NCBI RefSeq assembly: GCF_900198835.1
Contig: NZ_LT900021.1
Span: 1,674,001 to 1,738,000, forward strand
DNA from: Thermococcus henrietii
GTDB lineage: Archaea; Methanobacteriota_B; Thermococci; Thermococcales; Thermococcaceae
Reading direction: 5' to 3'
Length of the DNA: 64,000 nt
A program made the position numbers and the translations under genes. Shown in pieces: positions 35,523-43,246 of this stretch; the first letter of the stretch is position 1; each line of letters starts with the position of its first letter. Under the pieces are notes generated by a model that had not been told where the DNA came from, searched no databases, and was given only the letters and a program-made list of their open reading frames with translations.

Positions 35523-35753
35523 ATGCCGCGGGGAATGGGCAGGGGCTACGGAAGGAGAGGTTACTACGGCAGAACCTTTTACCCGTTTGGGGGCTTCTAC
35601 GGAATCCTCGACCTGCTAATCCTGTTAGGGATACTCTACTTCCTGTTCAAACTCTTCATAGTCGCCCTTCCGTACGCCCTCGGACTCGTCGTGTTGTTGC
35701 TCCTCCGCTCGTTCCTGAGGGGAAACCGTTTCCGGTTCTGCGGGCCTTTTTGA
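35523..35753 (+). CDS. Small membrane protein with Gly/Arg-rich N-terminus, 76 aa
   Basis: It begins MPRGMGRGYGRRGYYGR and continues into two hydrophobic segments (FYGILDLLILLGILYFLFKL; VALPYALGLVVLLLL). ATG 35523 follows TTGGAGG. The family is not recognised. It lies between two NifX-like genes whose tails share the same Gly/Arg composition, so it may be their membrane partner. Confidence 0.65.
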   Translation: MPRGMGRGYGRRGYYGRTFYPFGGFYGILDLLILLGILYFLFKLFIVALPYALGLVVLLLLRSFLRGNRFRFCGPF

Positions 35754-35772
35754 GCCTATGCAAAATTTTTTA

Positions 35773-35791
35773 AGTTCGGGTTACCTAAATC
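35773..35791 (+). promoter_or_regulatory. Shared GGCTTCCC-type element, third NifX-like gene
   Basis: AGTTCGGGTTACCTAAATC lies directly downstream of an AATTTTTTAAG TATA box, the same placement as in the MinD-pair promoter. It differs from the 26826 element at only a few positions. Confidence 0.5.
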
Positions 35792-35808
35792 AACCGGAGG
35801 TGATGTGA

Positions 35809-36279
35809 ATGAGGATTATTGTGTCCACTATAAACGGCGGACTCGACGACCGCGTTAACCAAGCCTTTGGAAGAACTCCGACCTTCACGATTGTCGACGT
35901 CGAGAACGGGGAGATAGTGAACGTCCAGGTCGTCCCGAACCCGGGCTACTCCCAGCCGAGGGGAGCGGGCGTTACCGCGGCGCAGTTCGCCATTGACCAG
36001 GGAGCTGATGCAGTAATAGCGGGCCAGTTCGGGCCAAACTCCTACGGCGTCCTTCAGGCGGCAGGCATAAGAATGTACTCAGCTCCCCCGACCATGACCG
36101 TCAGGGAAGCCGTTGAGGCGCTCCTCCGCGGTGAACTCCAGCCCGGAATTCAGGGAGGTGCAGGAATGGGTCCCGGCGGTGGCATGGGAATGGGCCGTGG
36201 CATGGGCAGGGGCATGGGTCGCGGCGGAGGAATGGGAAGAGGTCGCGGTATGGGCCGCGGAAGGGGCGGCTGGTACTGA
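35809..36279 (+). CDS. NifX-like protein with Gly/Met/Arg-rich tail
   Basis: A 156-residue protein: the NifX/MTH1175-like domain at residues 1-105 (RIIVSTINGGLDDRVNQAFGR, FTIVDVENGEIV, GADAVIAGQFGPNSYGVL), then a low-complexity tail of GMGRGMGRGGGMGRGRG-type repeats. The ribosome site GGAGGTGATG is strong. It is likely to bind an Fe-S or metal cluster. Its promoter carries the GGCTTCCC-type element. Confidence 0.75.
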   Translation: MRIIVSTINGGLDDRVNQAFGRTPTFTIVDVENGEIVNVQVVPNPGYSQPRGAGVTAAQFAIDQGADAVIAGQFGPNSYGVLQAAGIRMYSAPPTMTVREAVEALLRGELQPGIQGGAGMGPGGGMGMGRGMGRGMGRGGGMGRGRGMGRGRGGWY

Positions 36280-36324
36280 GCCTTTTTATATCCCTTTCTC
36301 TCTTTATGTATCCTGTGATTGCTC

Positions 36325-36633
36325 ATGGCGATTGTTAGACTCTGGCACGGGAAGGTTCCGGTTGAGAAGGCCGATGAGTATGAAAAGTTCCTCATCGAGA
36401 GGGCGGTTCCGGACTACGGCTCCGTTGAGGGCCTTTTGAAGCTCTACTTCACGAGGAGGGACGAAGGGGACGTTGCCCACTTTCTCCTCATAACGGTCTG
36501 GGACTCGATGGAGGCCATAAAGCGCTTCGCCGGCGAAAACCCCGAGCTGGCAAAGTATTACCCCGAAGACGATGAATTTCTCCTTGAAAAGGAGAAATAC
36601 GTCCAGCACTACAGAGTTTTCTACGAGAAATAA
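36325..36633 (+). CDS. Dimeric alpha/beta-barrel (antibiotic monooxygenase-like) protein
   Basis: A 102-residue protein of ABM/ferredoxin-like fold: IVRLWHGKVPVEKADEYEKF at the start and HFLLITVWDSMEAIKRFAG, the ABM-type core. The function is unknown; family members include heme-degrading and quinol monooxygenases. ATG 36325 is preferred to a TTG two codons upstream. The SDR gene follows after 37 nt. Confidence 0.6.
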   Translation: MAIVRLWHGKVPVEKADEYEKFLIERAVPDYGSVEGLLKLYFTRRDEGDVAHFLLITVWDSMEAIKRFAGENPELAKYYPEDDEFLLEKEKYVQHYRVFYEK

Positions 36634-36670
36634 TTTTATGCTCAAAGATAAAAACTTCATCGGTGATACC

Positions 36671-37462
36671 ATGCTGGGTATAGACCTATCCGGACGGCTG
36701 GCCTTCACAACCGCCTCGAGCAAGGGAATAGGCTTCGGCGTCGCGAGGGTCCTGGCAAAGGCCGGCGCTGACGTAATCCTTCTCTCAAGGAGTGAGGAGA
36801 ACCTCAAAAAGGCGCGGGAGAAAATACGGGGCGAAAGCGACGTCGAGGTGCACTACATAGTCGCGGACCTCACGAAGCGAGGGGACCTTAAGAGAGCGGT
36901 TCGAGAGCTCGAGAACATAGGGGAGCCAGATATATTCTTCTTCTCGACCGGCGGGCCCAAGCCGGGCTACTTTATGGAGATGGACATGGAAGACTGGGAA
37001 AGCGCCGTCAACCTGCTCCTCTATCCGGCGGTCTACCTCACCAGGGCCCTCGTTCCCGCGATGGAAAGGAAGGGCTTTGGCAGGATAGTTTACTCCACGA
37101 GCGTCGCCATAAGAGAGCCGATTCCCAACATTGCCCTTAGCAACGTCGTCAGAATCTCGATGGCGGGCCTCGTGAGGACCCTCGCGAAGGAGCTCGGGCC
37201 AAAGGGCATAACGGTCAACGGAATAATGCCCGGCATAATCAGGACCGACAGAATGATTCAGCTCGCCCAGGACAGGGCAAAGAGGGAAGGAAAGAGCGTC
37301 GAAGAAGCTTTAAGGGACTACGCGAAGCCGATACCCCTCGGAAGGCTCGGAGAGCCCGAGGAGATAGGTTACCTCGTCGCATTCCTTGCGAGCGACCTGG
37401 GAAGCTACATCAACGGCGCGATGATTCCCGTTGACGGAGGGAGGCTGAACTCGGTCTTCTGA
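36671..37462 (+). CDS. SDR-family oxidoreductase lacking the usual Tyr-x3-Lys
   Basis: A 263-residue short-chain dehydrogenase. It has the cofactor motif TTASSKGIGFGVARVL, then STGGPKPGYFMEM, IVYSTSVAIREPIPN and GITVNGIMPGIIRTDR, GEPEEIGYLVAFLASDL, IPVDGGRL. Where the catalytic Tyr-x3-Lys belongs the sequence reads ALSNVVRISMAGL, that is Ser-x3-Arg, so normal SDR catalysis is doubtful. ATG 36671 follows GGTGAT. The gene follows the ABM-like gene. Confidence 0.78.
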   Translation: MLGIDLSGRLAFTTASSKGIGFGVARVLAKAGADVILLSRSEENLKKAREKIRGESDVEVHYIVADLTKRGDLKRAVRELENIGEPDIFFFSTGGPKPGYFMEMDMEDWESAVNLLLYPAVYLTRALVPAMERKGFGRIVYSTSVAIREPIPNIALSNVVRISMAGLVRTLAKELGPKGITVNGIMPGIIRTDRMIQLAQDRAKREGKSVEEALRDYAKPIPLGRLGEPEEIGYLVAFLASDLGSYINGAMIPVDGGRLNSVF

Positions 37463-37507
37463 AGCAAATCCTTTTCAATTCTTCTACAGTACGTTAACGT
37501 GGTGGCT

Positions 37508-38086
37508 ATGAACCGAAGTCAGCTCCTTGCGGGGATTTTTGCGCCGATAGTGGCCCTCACAGGCATAGGGACGGCGATTCTCATAAATCGCTCGTGGTGG
37601 AGGCTTACCGACAACGCGATAAGTGACCTCGGAAAGCTCGGCCTGCCCCACAACTGGGTCCTCAACGTCTCGCTCATAGTTTCTGCCGTTCTGGCGATTT
37701 ACTACGCGGTCGGTCTCATCGGAGAAGTCAGCAACACCATGGAAAAACTCGGCATTGGAGTTTTCATCGTTGGGCTGGCCTTCCTCGCATTAATCGGTCT
37801 CTTTCCGGAGGGAACGAGCCCCCACTACTACGTCAGCTGGGCCTTTTTCGTGTTCTCGAGCCTTGGTTTCCTTGTCACGGGTATTGGACTGGGCCTCTCT
37901 GGAGAAAAGGAGCTTGCGGTCTTCAGCATAGCCCTCTTCACAGTCGGCTGGGCGCTGGCCCTCTGGGCGAAGAACAGCTTCCCAGGGATAGCACCGGCAG
38001 AGTTCGTCGGCGTCTTTGGAGTGATTGTGTGGCACTACACAGTAATGTGGAAAAAGTTCAGAGGGGCTCCTCGTCCCAGAGGCTGA
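37508..38086 (+). CDS. DUF998-type membrane protein
   Basis: A 192-residue protein with about six transmembrane helices: LLAGIFAPIVALTGIGTAI, the conserved SWWRLTDNAISDLGKLG, IGLFPEGTSPHYYVSW and SLGFLVTGIGLGLSG. This is the DUF998 pattern; the function is unknown. ATG 37508 follows GTGGTGG. Its 3' end overlaps the convergent DUF296 gene by 29 nt. Confidence 0.75.
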   Translation: MNRSQLLAGIFAPIVALTGIGTAILINRSWWRLTDNAISDLGKLGLPHNWVLNVSLIVSAVLAIYYAVGLIGEVSNTMEKLGIGVFIVGLAFLALIGLFPEGTSPHYYVSWAFFVFSSLGFLVTGIGLGLSGEKELAVFSIALFTVGWALALWAKNSFPGIAPAEFVGVFGVIVWHYTVMWKKFRGAPRPRG

Positions 38087-38480
38087 GGTTGTTTCCCCTC
38101 TCTTTTCTCACCAGCGGCTCCCCCAGGAGTTCCTGCACATACAGCTCTGCGACGAAGACCTCTCCTCTCATCAAATGTCCCCCGAAAACGTCGCCGCTGG
38201 CGTTGCCCAGAGTAACGTGGAGGTGCGCGAAGGGCCGCCCATCCTTGATGCTGACGTTGCCGAGCAGGGTCAGCAGCTCGAAGGTTCCCACGAGCTCAAT
38301 CCGCTTATAGCCGCGAGTTTCCTCCGAGTAGTAGCCCACGACCGGGTTCCTGAGCGAACCTATGCCCTTAACAATCGCCGTCTTTATTCCCTTCTCCTCC
38401 GCGAACCTGTTTACAAAATAGAGCAGGTCCTCCCCCTCGGGAACCCTAAGCAGGAAAATTCGCCCCGGCTTGAACTCCAT
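38058..38480 (-). CDS. PPC/DUF296 domain protein
   Basis: A 140-residue single PPC domain (plant and prokaryote conserved, DUF296): GRIFLLRVPEGEDLLYFVN, IKTAIVKGIGSLRNPVVGYY, and PFAHLHVTLGNASGDVFGGHL, whose His residues form the metal site. Archaeal stand-alone members are trimeric; DNA binding is only known for the AT-hook fusions in plants. Convergent overlap with the DUF998 gene. Confidence 0.85.
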   Translation of the reverse strand: MEFKPGRIFLLRVPEGEDLLYFVNRFAEEKGIKTAIVKGIGSLRNPVVGYYSEETRGYKRIELVGTFELLTLLGNVSIKDGRPFAHLHVTLGNASGDVFGGHLMRGEVFVAELYVQELLGEPLVRKERGNNLSLWDEEPL

Positions 38481-38534
38481 GCTCCCACCTCAAAGCTAAT
38501 AAGACGGCCACGCTTTAACGCTTTGGGTGATTCG

Positions 38535-39059
38535 ATGAAGACCAAGGAGGCACTGCTCGCAATCCTGCCCGAGCTTGAGGAGCTGAACGATGTCGACTTC
38601 AGCCAGTACGCGCCACCGTATCCAAACTTACTCACAGCTTTCCTCGAAAGTGGGGAAAAAGGTCTTCCCGCCTTTCAGCGGTTTGCGGAAAGGGCAGTCG
38701 GTAAGGAAGTCGTTGGTCAGGTGCTCCTCTCACTCCTCCAGTACCTGCTCATACGCTACCGCCGTTTCAACGAGTACGCCGTTGTGAGGCCGGCGGTGAA
38801 GGTGTTCCTGACGCTCAAAGGCTGGCTCAACGAGAACGGCTTCGGGGAAGACTGGGACAGGGTTCTTGGCTCCTTCATAGGCTACCTTGTGAGCATGGTG
38901 CCCATGATAGCGGAGCATGAAGACAGAGAGACCGCTTTAGCGTATGCGAAGCTAATCGAAGACCTCGCAAGGGAAGCTTCCGAAAAGTTCAACGACGAGT
39001 ACTACGACGAGCTTCTTGAGCGGGCCCTGGAGCTGAGGAAAAAGATTGAAGAAAGCTAA
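38535..39059 (+). CDS. Conserved hypothetical protein, 174 aa
   Basis: An all-helical soluble protein: KEALLAILPELEELNDVDF, LLSLLQYLLIRYRRFNEYA, GSFIGYLVSMVPMIAEHED. No motif or family recognised. ATG 38535 follows GGGTGAT. Its 3' end overlaps the convergent queD-like gene by 4 nt. Confidence 0.6.
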   Translation: MKTKEALLAILPELEELNDVDFSQYAPPYPNLLTAFLESGEKGLPAFQRFAERAVGKEVVGQVLLSLLQYLLIRYRRFNEYAVVRPAVKVFLTLKGWLNENGFGEDWDRVLGSFIGYLVSMVPMIAEHEDRETALAYAKLIEDLAREASEKFNDEYYDELLERALELRKKIEES

Positions 39060-39511
39060 CGCTCGAGGACTACCTGCGCGTAGCTCCTCGGGTCCTCCCA
39101 GACCTTAACGAGGATTCGCTTCACGTTCTCCCCGGCCTTCTCCGCTATTCTCTCCGCGAACCACTCGGCTATGTATTCAGCTGTAACGTTGGGCTTGTCG
39201 AGGATTACAACCTCATCCTCGGGCAGTTCGAGCCTCTTGCCGTTCTTCTCGACCACGACTCTGCCATCTCTCCTTTCGAGGACCCAATCCTCGCTGACGA
39301 GAATCCTGTGGTCGAGCCTCTTAATTAGGTTGCTGAGGTGGTTGAAGTCGAAAATCATGCCGTTCTCGTTCAGCTCACCCCATACCTCCACGTCCACGTT
39401 GTAGGTGTGTCCATGAATTCTAAGACACTTGCTGTCGTAGGGCAAGGCGAGGAAATGCGAGCTGTCAAAGTCCTTGTGCCAGCCGATTTTTCTCTCCACG
39501 AGCCTGAACAT
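39056..39511 (-). CDS. queD: 6-pyruvoyltetrahydropterin synthase/QueD-family protein
   Basis: A 151-residue T-fold enzyme. Zinc ligands are in SSHFLALPYD and RIHGHTYNVDVEVWG, with Cys in SKCLRIHG; IFDFNHLSNLIKRLDHRIL and the C-terminal glutamate segment KVWEDPRSYAQVVLER follow. QueD makes 6-carboxytetrahydropterin for archaeosine/queuosine precursor synthesis. It is divergent from the DUF134 gene. A second enzyme with the QueC zinc/PP-loop pattern is encoded at 46.8-48.3 kb but looks to have another role. Confidence 0.85.
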   Translation of the reverse strand: MFRLVERKIGWHKDFDSSHFLALPYDSKCLRIHGHTYNVDVEVWGELNENGMIFDFNHLSNLIKRLDHRILVSEDWVLERRDGRVVVEKNGKRLELPEDEVVILDKPNVTAEYIAEWFAERIAEKAGENVKRILVKVWEDPRSYAQVVLER

Positions 39512-39520
39512 GCTCCCACC

Positions 39521-39539
39521 GATTGGGCTTCCCCGTTAA
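39521..39539 (+). promoter_or_regulatory. Shared GGCTTCCC element, DUF134 promoter
   Basis: GATTGGGCTTCCCCGTTAA is directly upstream of a TTATAAC TATA box (39542-39548), the same placement as at 26826. The first 14 bases match the 26826 element with one change. Confidence 0.6.
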
Positions 39540-39584
39540 GGTTATAACTCTAACTGGACAAACCTGAGGGGAGGAGGCCGAAGA

Positions 39585-39935
39585 ATGCCGATGGGAGGAC
39601 CTGGATGGGGACGAGGTAGAGGAAGAAGGCGGAAGATGAGAATGATTGGGTTCATTCCCCAGGTTAGACACTTCTATCCTGCGTTGCCCCCGGTCAGCCA
39701 GCCGAAACCGCCGATTTTTATGACCTATGAGGAGTTTGAAGCCCTCCGGCTGGTGGATTATGAGGGCCTGACTCAGGAGGAGGCGGGAAAGAGAATGGGT
39801 GTCTCCCGCGGCACCGTCTGGAGAGCGCTCAATTCGGCCCGAAAGAAGGTCGCCCAGATGCTCGTTGAGGGGAGGGAGCTCATAATTCTGCCCCAGGGGA
39901 ACGAGGTTCCCAGGAGATTTGAAGAGGAAATCTAA
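39585..39935 (+). CDS. DUF134 family helix-turn-helix protein
   Basis: A 116-residue protein of the DUF134 (UPF0251) family, predicted DNA-binding. After a Gly/Arg-rich start (MPMGGPGWGRGRGRRRK) come PPIFMTYEEFEALRLVDYEG and a sigma-like helix-turn-helix LTQEEAGKRMGVSRGTVWRAL. The family co-occurs with NifX-like and ferredoxin-MinD genes in many anaerobes. Its own promoter carries the GGCTTCCC element also found before those genes here, so it is the natural candidate for their regulator (inference). Confidence 0.85.
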   Translation: MPMGGPGWGRGRGRRRKMRMIGFIPQVRHFYPALPPVSQPKPPIFMTYEEFEALRLVDYEGLTQEEAGKRMGVSRGTVWRALNSARKKVAQMLVEGRELIILPQGNEVPRRFEEEI

Positions 39936-40301
39936 GGTTCTGTCTTTTTAAACTCCTTCTTGGACATTTTCCTCAGTCTTCTTGTCAAACAGCCCTTTCT
40001 AATGTCTCCTTTGTTTTTAGGGCATCCTAATTACCGAGTGACTTAAAAATTTTCAGAGGGTTTTTACTTTTGATAGTTTTAATATTATGTTTTGTTTTAT
40101 GTTAATTATTGTGACTTAATAAAATAATTTTTGAGTACGATAAAAATTTGTAAATAAAAATTATTAAAATTAAGTTAATAATTCTTTTTAAAATATACAA
40201 TTTAAACACAACTTAAGAAAATTAGATTTGAGGGAAAATCTACAAGAAAAAGTTGAAAATATGAAACAATAAACAAAAAAGAAGATATTCTTATTCTCAA
40301 A
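39936..40301. other. AT-rich intergenic region
   Basis: A stretch of ~365 nt with no supported gene. From ~40025 to 40300 it is over 75% A+T, in sharp contrast to the neighbouring genes, and has poly-T/poly-A runs but no clear repeat unit, hairpin or RNA gene. It may be degenerate or foreign DNA. Confidence 0.6.
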
Positions 40302-40617
40302 TCAAGAACCGTGATACGTTTTAAGGATTAGCTCGGGCAGGCGGGGGTCAATTGCAATCCCTTCCTTTGCAGGTATAACGAACGCAATGACGACGCCATC
40401 TCCAACTCTCACAGGCTTGGGGGAATACCCAACCGCCTTCAGGACTTCCCTCTCCAGCCGGTTCAGAGACCCAAGCGGAATGACAAGCTCAACCTCACCT
40501 GTGCGGGGATTCTCCTTGAAGAAAGGCTTGGTGCGGTTCTTTACGAATAGAACTTCTCCAAGCTTTGCCGTGATAATCTCCCACGCCAAGGGGGCCAAGG
40601 TGTTTGTACTCGCTCAT
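40302..40617 (-). pseudogene. Hypothetical protein, ~104 aa, with apparent frameshift near its start
   Basis: The main frame (40302-40598, from a TTG) encodes WEIITAKLGEVLFVKN, then GEVELVIPLGSLNRLEREVL and GIAIDPRLPELILKTYHGS, of unknown family. A better start, ATG 40617 behind GGGGGGAGTTGAG, reads MSEYKHLGP and is out of frame by one base. Deleting one C from the five-C run at ~40588-40592 would join them into MSEYKHLGPLAWEI. So either the gene is frameshifted, the run is a sequencing error, or translation begins at the TTG. It lies in an AT-rich degenerate island. Confidence 0.5.
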
Positions 40618-40618
40618 C

Positions 40619-40733
40619 TCAACTCCCCCCATATACGAAGAATTCTTCGTAGTCGAGTCTGTAGAGGATATAGACCGAACCGGTGAGCTCGCCCAGGCGT
40701 TTAACTTCTTGACAGAGGGGTGCAAGTAACGAG
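40619..40733 (-). pseudogene. Possible C-terminal gene remnant upstream of the frameshifted gene
   Basis: A 37-codon open stretch ending CQEVKRLGELTGSVYILYRL, then DYEEFFVYGGS and TGA at 40619-40621, one base before the next ATG. It has protein-like composition but no good start, since an in-frame TAA precedes it. It looks like the end of a gene that was coupled to the following one and lost its 5' part. The family is not recognised. Confidence 0.35.
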
Positions 40734-41346
40734 GTAAGTTACCTGGAATAATGCTTGATATAGGTTGATGCTCTTTAATTGAGCACGATTGACAATGCAT
40801 ATTTTTATTCGATGTTTTTAGATATAAGGTACATTATATCTCAAACCAACGAGCAGAAAAGTGCATTAGCAGGAGAAACGCATGAAGAGTATTTCAGTAT
40901 TGCCACTCATCTCTAACGGTGAACAACAAAGGCACCCTCCCCGTATTTTCTATGTTCCCCCGCACAAATCTAGGCCTTCCAGACGTTAACCGCAGCATTA
41001 ACCACGATGAATTGTAATGGGAAAAATTGGAATTGATGCGGGCTTCACCACGTGTGATTCCCCTACAAGAGCAAGCGGGACAGGTGGCCAAATATTTCAG
41101 CCAGCATTTTACTCACCAAGTAAGTAGATTCTTTGGATTTTATACAATTTTCTATATGTGAAAATTTACTTAATATAGAGGTTTTAATCCCCTTTTAAAA
41201 TTAGAAAAAAACTAACTAAAATTAAATTATTATAAAAATGCTGATGAGAATAATAAAATCACTAAGAAGATTGTAAAACATAATAAGAACATAAACAGTA
41301 AACACCCTCCCAAGAATCAAGAGAGTTTGTGATAAAAATGAAGGAA
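40734..41346. other. AT-rich region without supported genes
   Basis: About 610 nt of low GC content. Short open stretches exist (for example 40894-41091 on the minus strand) but none has a ribosome site or recognisable protein pattern. No tRNA-like or CRISPR-like structure was seen. With 39936-40301 it makes a ~1.4-kb island that interrupts otherwise dense coding. Confidence 0.55.
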
Positions 41347-42690
41347 TCAGAGAGAACGCCCACGGATGTGGCGGAGCACGTTGTCAACTATCTGGGGGGC
41401 AACGCCGATGTAGTTCTCTGGCTTCAGCGAGGCCAAGTCCTCATCGGTTAGATACTTTCTAACTTCCTCGCTCTCCTTCACGACCTCAAGGAAGTCCCTT
41501 CCCTCCCCAAAGGCCTTCATGGCCAATTGCCTAACGAGCTCGTGCGCCTCCTGCCTGCCCATGCCCCTCTCGGCGAGCTTGAGCATCAGCGGTTCGGCCA
41601 TGATGAGGTTCTTCGTCAGGTAGAGGTTGCGCTCGATGTTCTCCGGGAAGAACTCCAGCCCCTTGAGAACGCGGATTGTGACGCGGAGCATCTCGTCGAG
41701 AAGAACAAAGCTCTCGGGCAGGATAACGCGCTCGACCGAGGAGTTCGTGAGGTCCCTCTCGTGCCACAGCGGGTTGTTGAGGAGCGCGGGGATAACGTTC
41801 GAGTAGAGAACCCTCGCCAGACCGCAGACTTTCTCCGTCCTTATCGGGTTCCTCTTGTGGGGCATCGTCGAAGAGCCAACCTGCTTCTTTCCGAAGGGCT
41901 CGCTGACCTCAAGGATTTCCGTCCTCTGGAGGTTCCTAATCTCAAGGCCTATTTTGTCGAGGGTAGAAGCAACGAGGGCCAAAAACATCATCAGCTCTGC
42001 GTATAAGTCCCGCGGAACGAGCTGGTTGGTTACCAGCGCGGGCCTGAGGCCAAGGTCCTCCATGACGAGCCTCTCAATCTCAAGGGCCTTCTCCCCGAAG
42101 GAGGCAGCAGTTCCAACGGCACCGCGCATCTTGCCGACGAGAACACGCTTCTTGAGCTCTTCAAGCCTCTCAAGGTGTCTCTGAACCTCGTCGAGCCAGA
42201 GGGCGAACTTCATGCCGTATGTGGTTGGAACCGCGTGCTGTCCGTGGGTTCTGCCGATGCAGACGGTGTACTTGTGCTCCTCGGCGAGCTTCATTAGCAC
42301 GTCGCGGAGCTCCCTAAGGTAGCGCTCGATGAGCTCAAGGCTCTCCTTTATGAGGAGCGTGTTGGCGGTGTCGATTATGTCGTTGGAGGTCGCGCCGAGG
42401 TGGACGTACTTTCCGTGCTCACCGCAGACCTCGCTTAAGGCCTTAACGACGGCCATTATATCGTGGTGTATCTCCGCCTCTATCTCCTTGACGCGCTCGA
42501 GCTTCACCCACTCAGTGCTGGCTCTCTCGGAAATCACGCGGGCGCTTTCCTCGGGAATGTTGCCGAGCTTCGCGTGGGCCCTTGCCAGAGCGGCCTCAAC
42601 GTCGAGGAGCTTTTGAAGCTTGTTCTCCTCGTCCCAGATGCGCCTCATTTCCTCGCTTCCATAGCGGTAGTCAATCGGGTGAACCGCCAT
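41347..42690 (-). CDS. purB: Adenylosuccinate lyase
   Basis: A 447-residue fumarase/aspartase-superfamily enzyme that releases fumarate in two steps of purine synthesis. Signatures are VHPIDYRYGSEEMRRIW at the N-terminus, HLGATSNDIIDTANTLL, GRTHGQHAVPTTYG and the catalytic loop GSSTMPHKRNPIRTEKV. ATG 42690 is chosen over an upstream in-frame start because GGTGATTGG precedes it and family members begin MAVHPIDYRYG. It works with PurA (20.1 kb). Confidence 0.95.
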   Translation of the reverse strand: MAVHPIDYRYGSEEMRRIWDEENKLQKLLDVEAALARAHAKLGNIPEESARVISERASTEWVKLERVKEIEAEIHHDIMAVVKALSEVCGEHGKYVHLGATSNDIIDTANTLLIKESLELIERYLRELRDVLMKLAEEHKYTVCIGRTHGQHAVPTTYGMKFALWLDEVQRHLERLEELKKRVLVGKMRGAVGTAASFGEKALEIERLVMEDLGLRPALVTNQLVPRDLYAELMMFLALVASTLDKIGLEIRNLQRTEILEVSEPFGKKQVGSSTMPHKRNPIRTEKVCGLARVLYSNVIPALLNNPLWHERDLTNSSVERVILPESFVLLDEMLRVTIRVLKGLEFFPENIERNLYLTKNLIMAEPLMLKLAERGMGRQEAHELVRQLAMKAFGEGRDFLEVVKESEEVRKYLTDEDLASLKPENYIGVAPQIVDNVLRHIRGRSL

Positions 42691-42886
42691 TCCAATCACC
42701 ATTCTCGTGATTATTTTGGATGTTAAAACGTTTTCTTTTGACAACTATACGTCAATATCAGCCGGGCAAACGAGCGTTTTTGAGATGCGCTCGCCACTTA
42801 AAAAGCCCTTCCCACAGATAGAACCGAAAAGTATTTAACCCTATGCCCGCGATAGGCTGATGACAAAACTTCCGGAGGTGCCAGAA

Positions 42887-43162
42887 ATGGCTGAGGAGCA
42901 CGTCGTCTACATCGGAAAGAAGCCGGTTATGAACTACGTCCTCGCCGTGATAACCCAGTTCAACGAGGGCGCTAAGGAGGTCAGCATCAAGGCTCGCGGT
43001 AGGGCTATCAGCAGGGCCGTTGACGTCGCCGAGATTGTCAGGAACAGGTTCCTCCCCGAGGTCAGGGTCAAGGAAATCAAGATAGGCACCGAGGAGCTCC
43101 CGACTGCCGACGGCAGGACCGCCAACACCTCGACCATCGAGATTATCCTCGAGAAGCCGTGA
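42887..43162 (+). CDS. albA: DNA/RNA-binding chromatin protein Alba
   Basis: A 91-residue Alba protein: [37 protein letters not shown] and [12 protein letters not shown]. It forms dimers that coat DNA and also bind RNA; Lys in [10 protein letters not shown] is the acetylatable position in Sulfolobus Alba. ATG 42887 follows GGAGGTG, so nine upstream in-frame codons are not included. Confidence 0.95.
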   Translation: MAEEHVVYIGKKPVMNYVLAVITQFNEGAKEVSIKARGRAISRAVDVAEIVRNRFLPEVRVKEIKIGTEELPTADGRTANTSTIEIILEKP

Positions 43163-43246
43163 ATTTGACCCCTTTCCTTTTCCTTCGGGTTTCTTCTGAG
43201 AAGCAAAGTTTAATAGCACCGCCCCGTACCCCTTCTGGTGGGCCCG

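Noticed and set aside
40894-41091. 65-codon minus-strand frame in the AT-rich island
   Set aside because: No ribosome site, no recognisable protein pattern, no conserved neighbour.
39936-41346. Replication origin in the AT-rich island
   Set aside because: No cdc6/orc1 gene, origin recognition boxes or ordered inverted repeats are visible; low GC alone is not enough.
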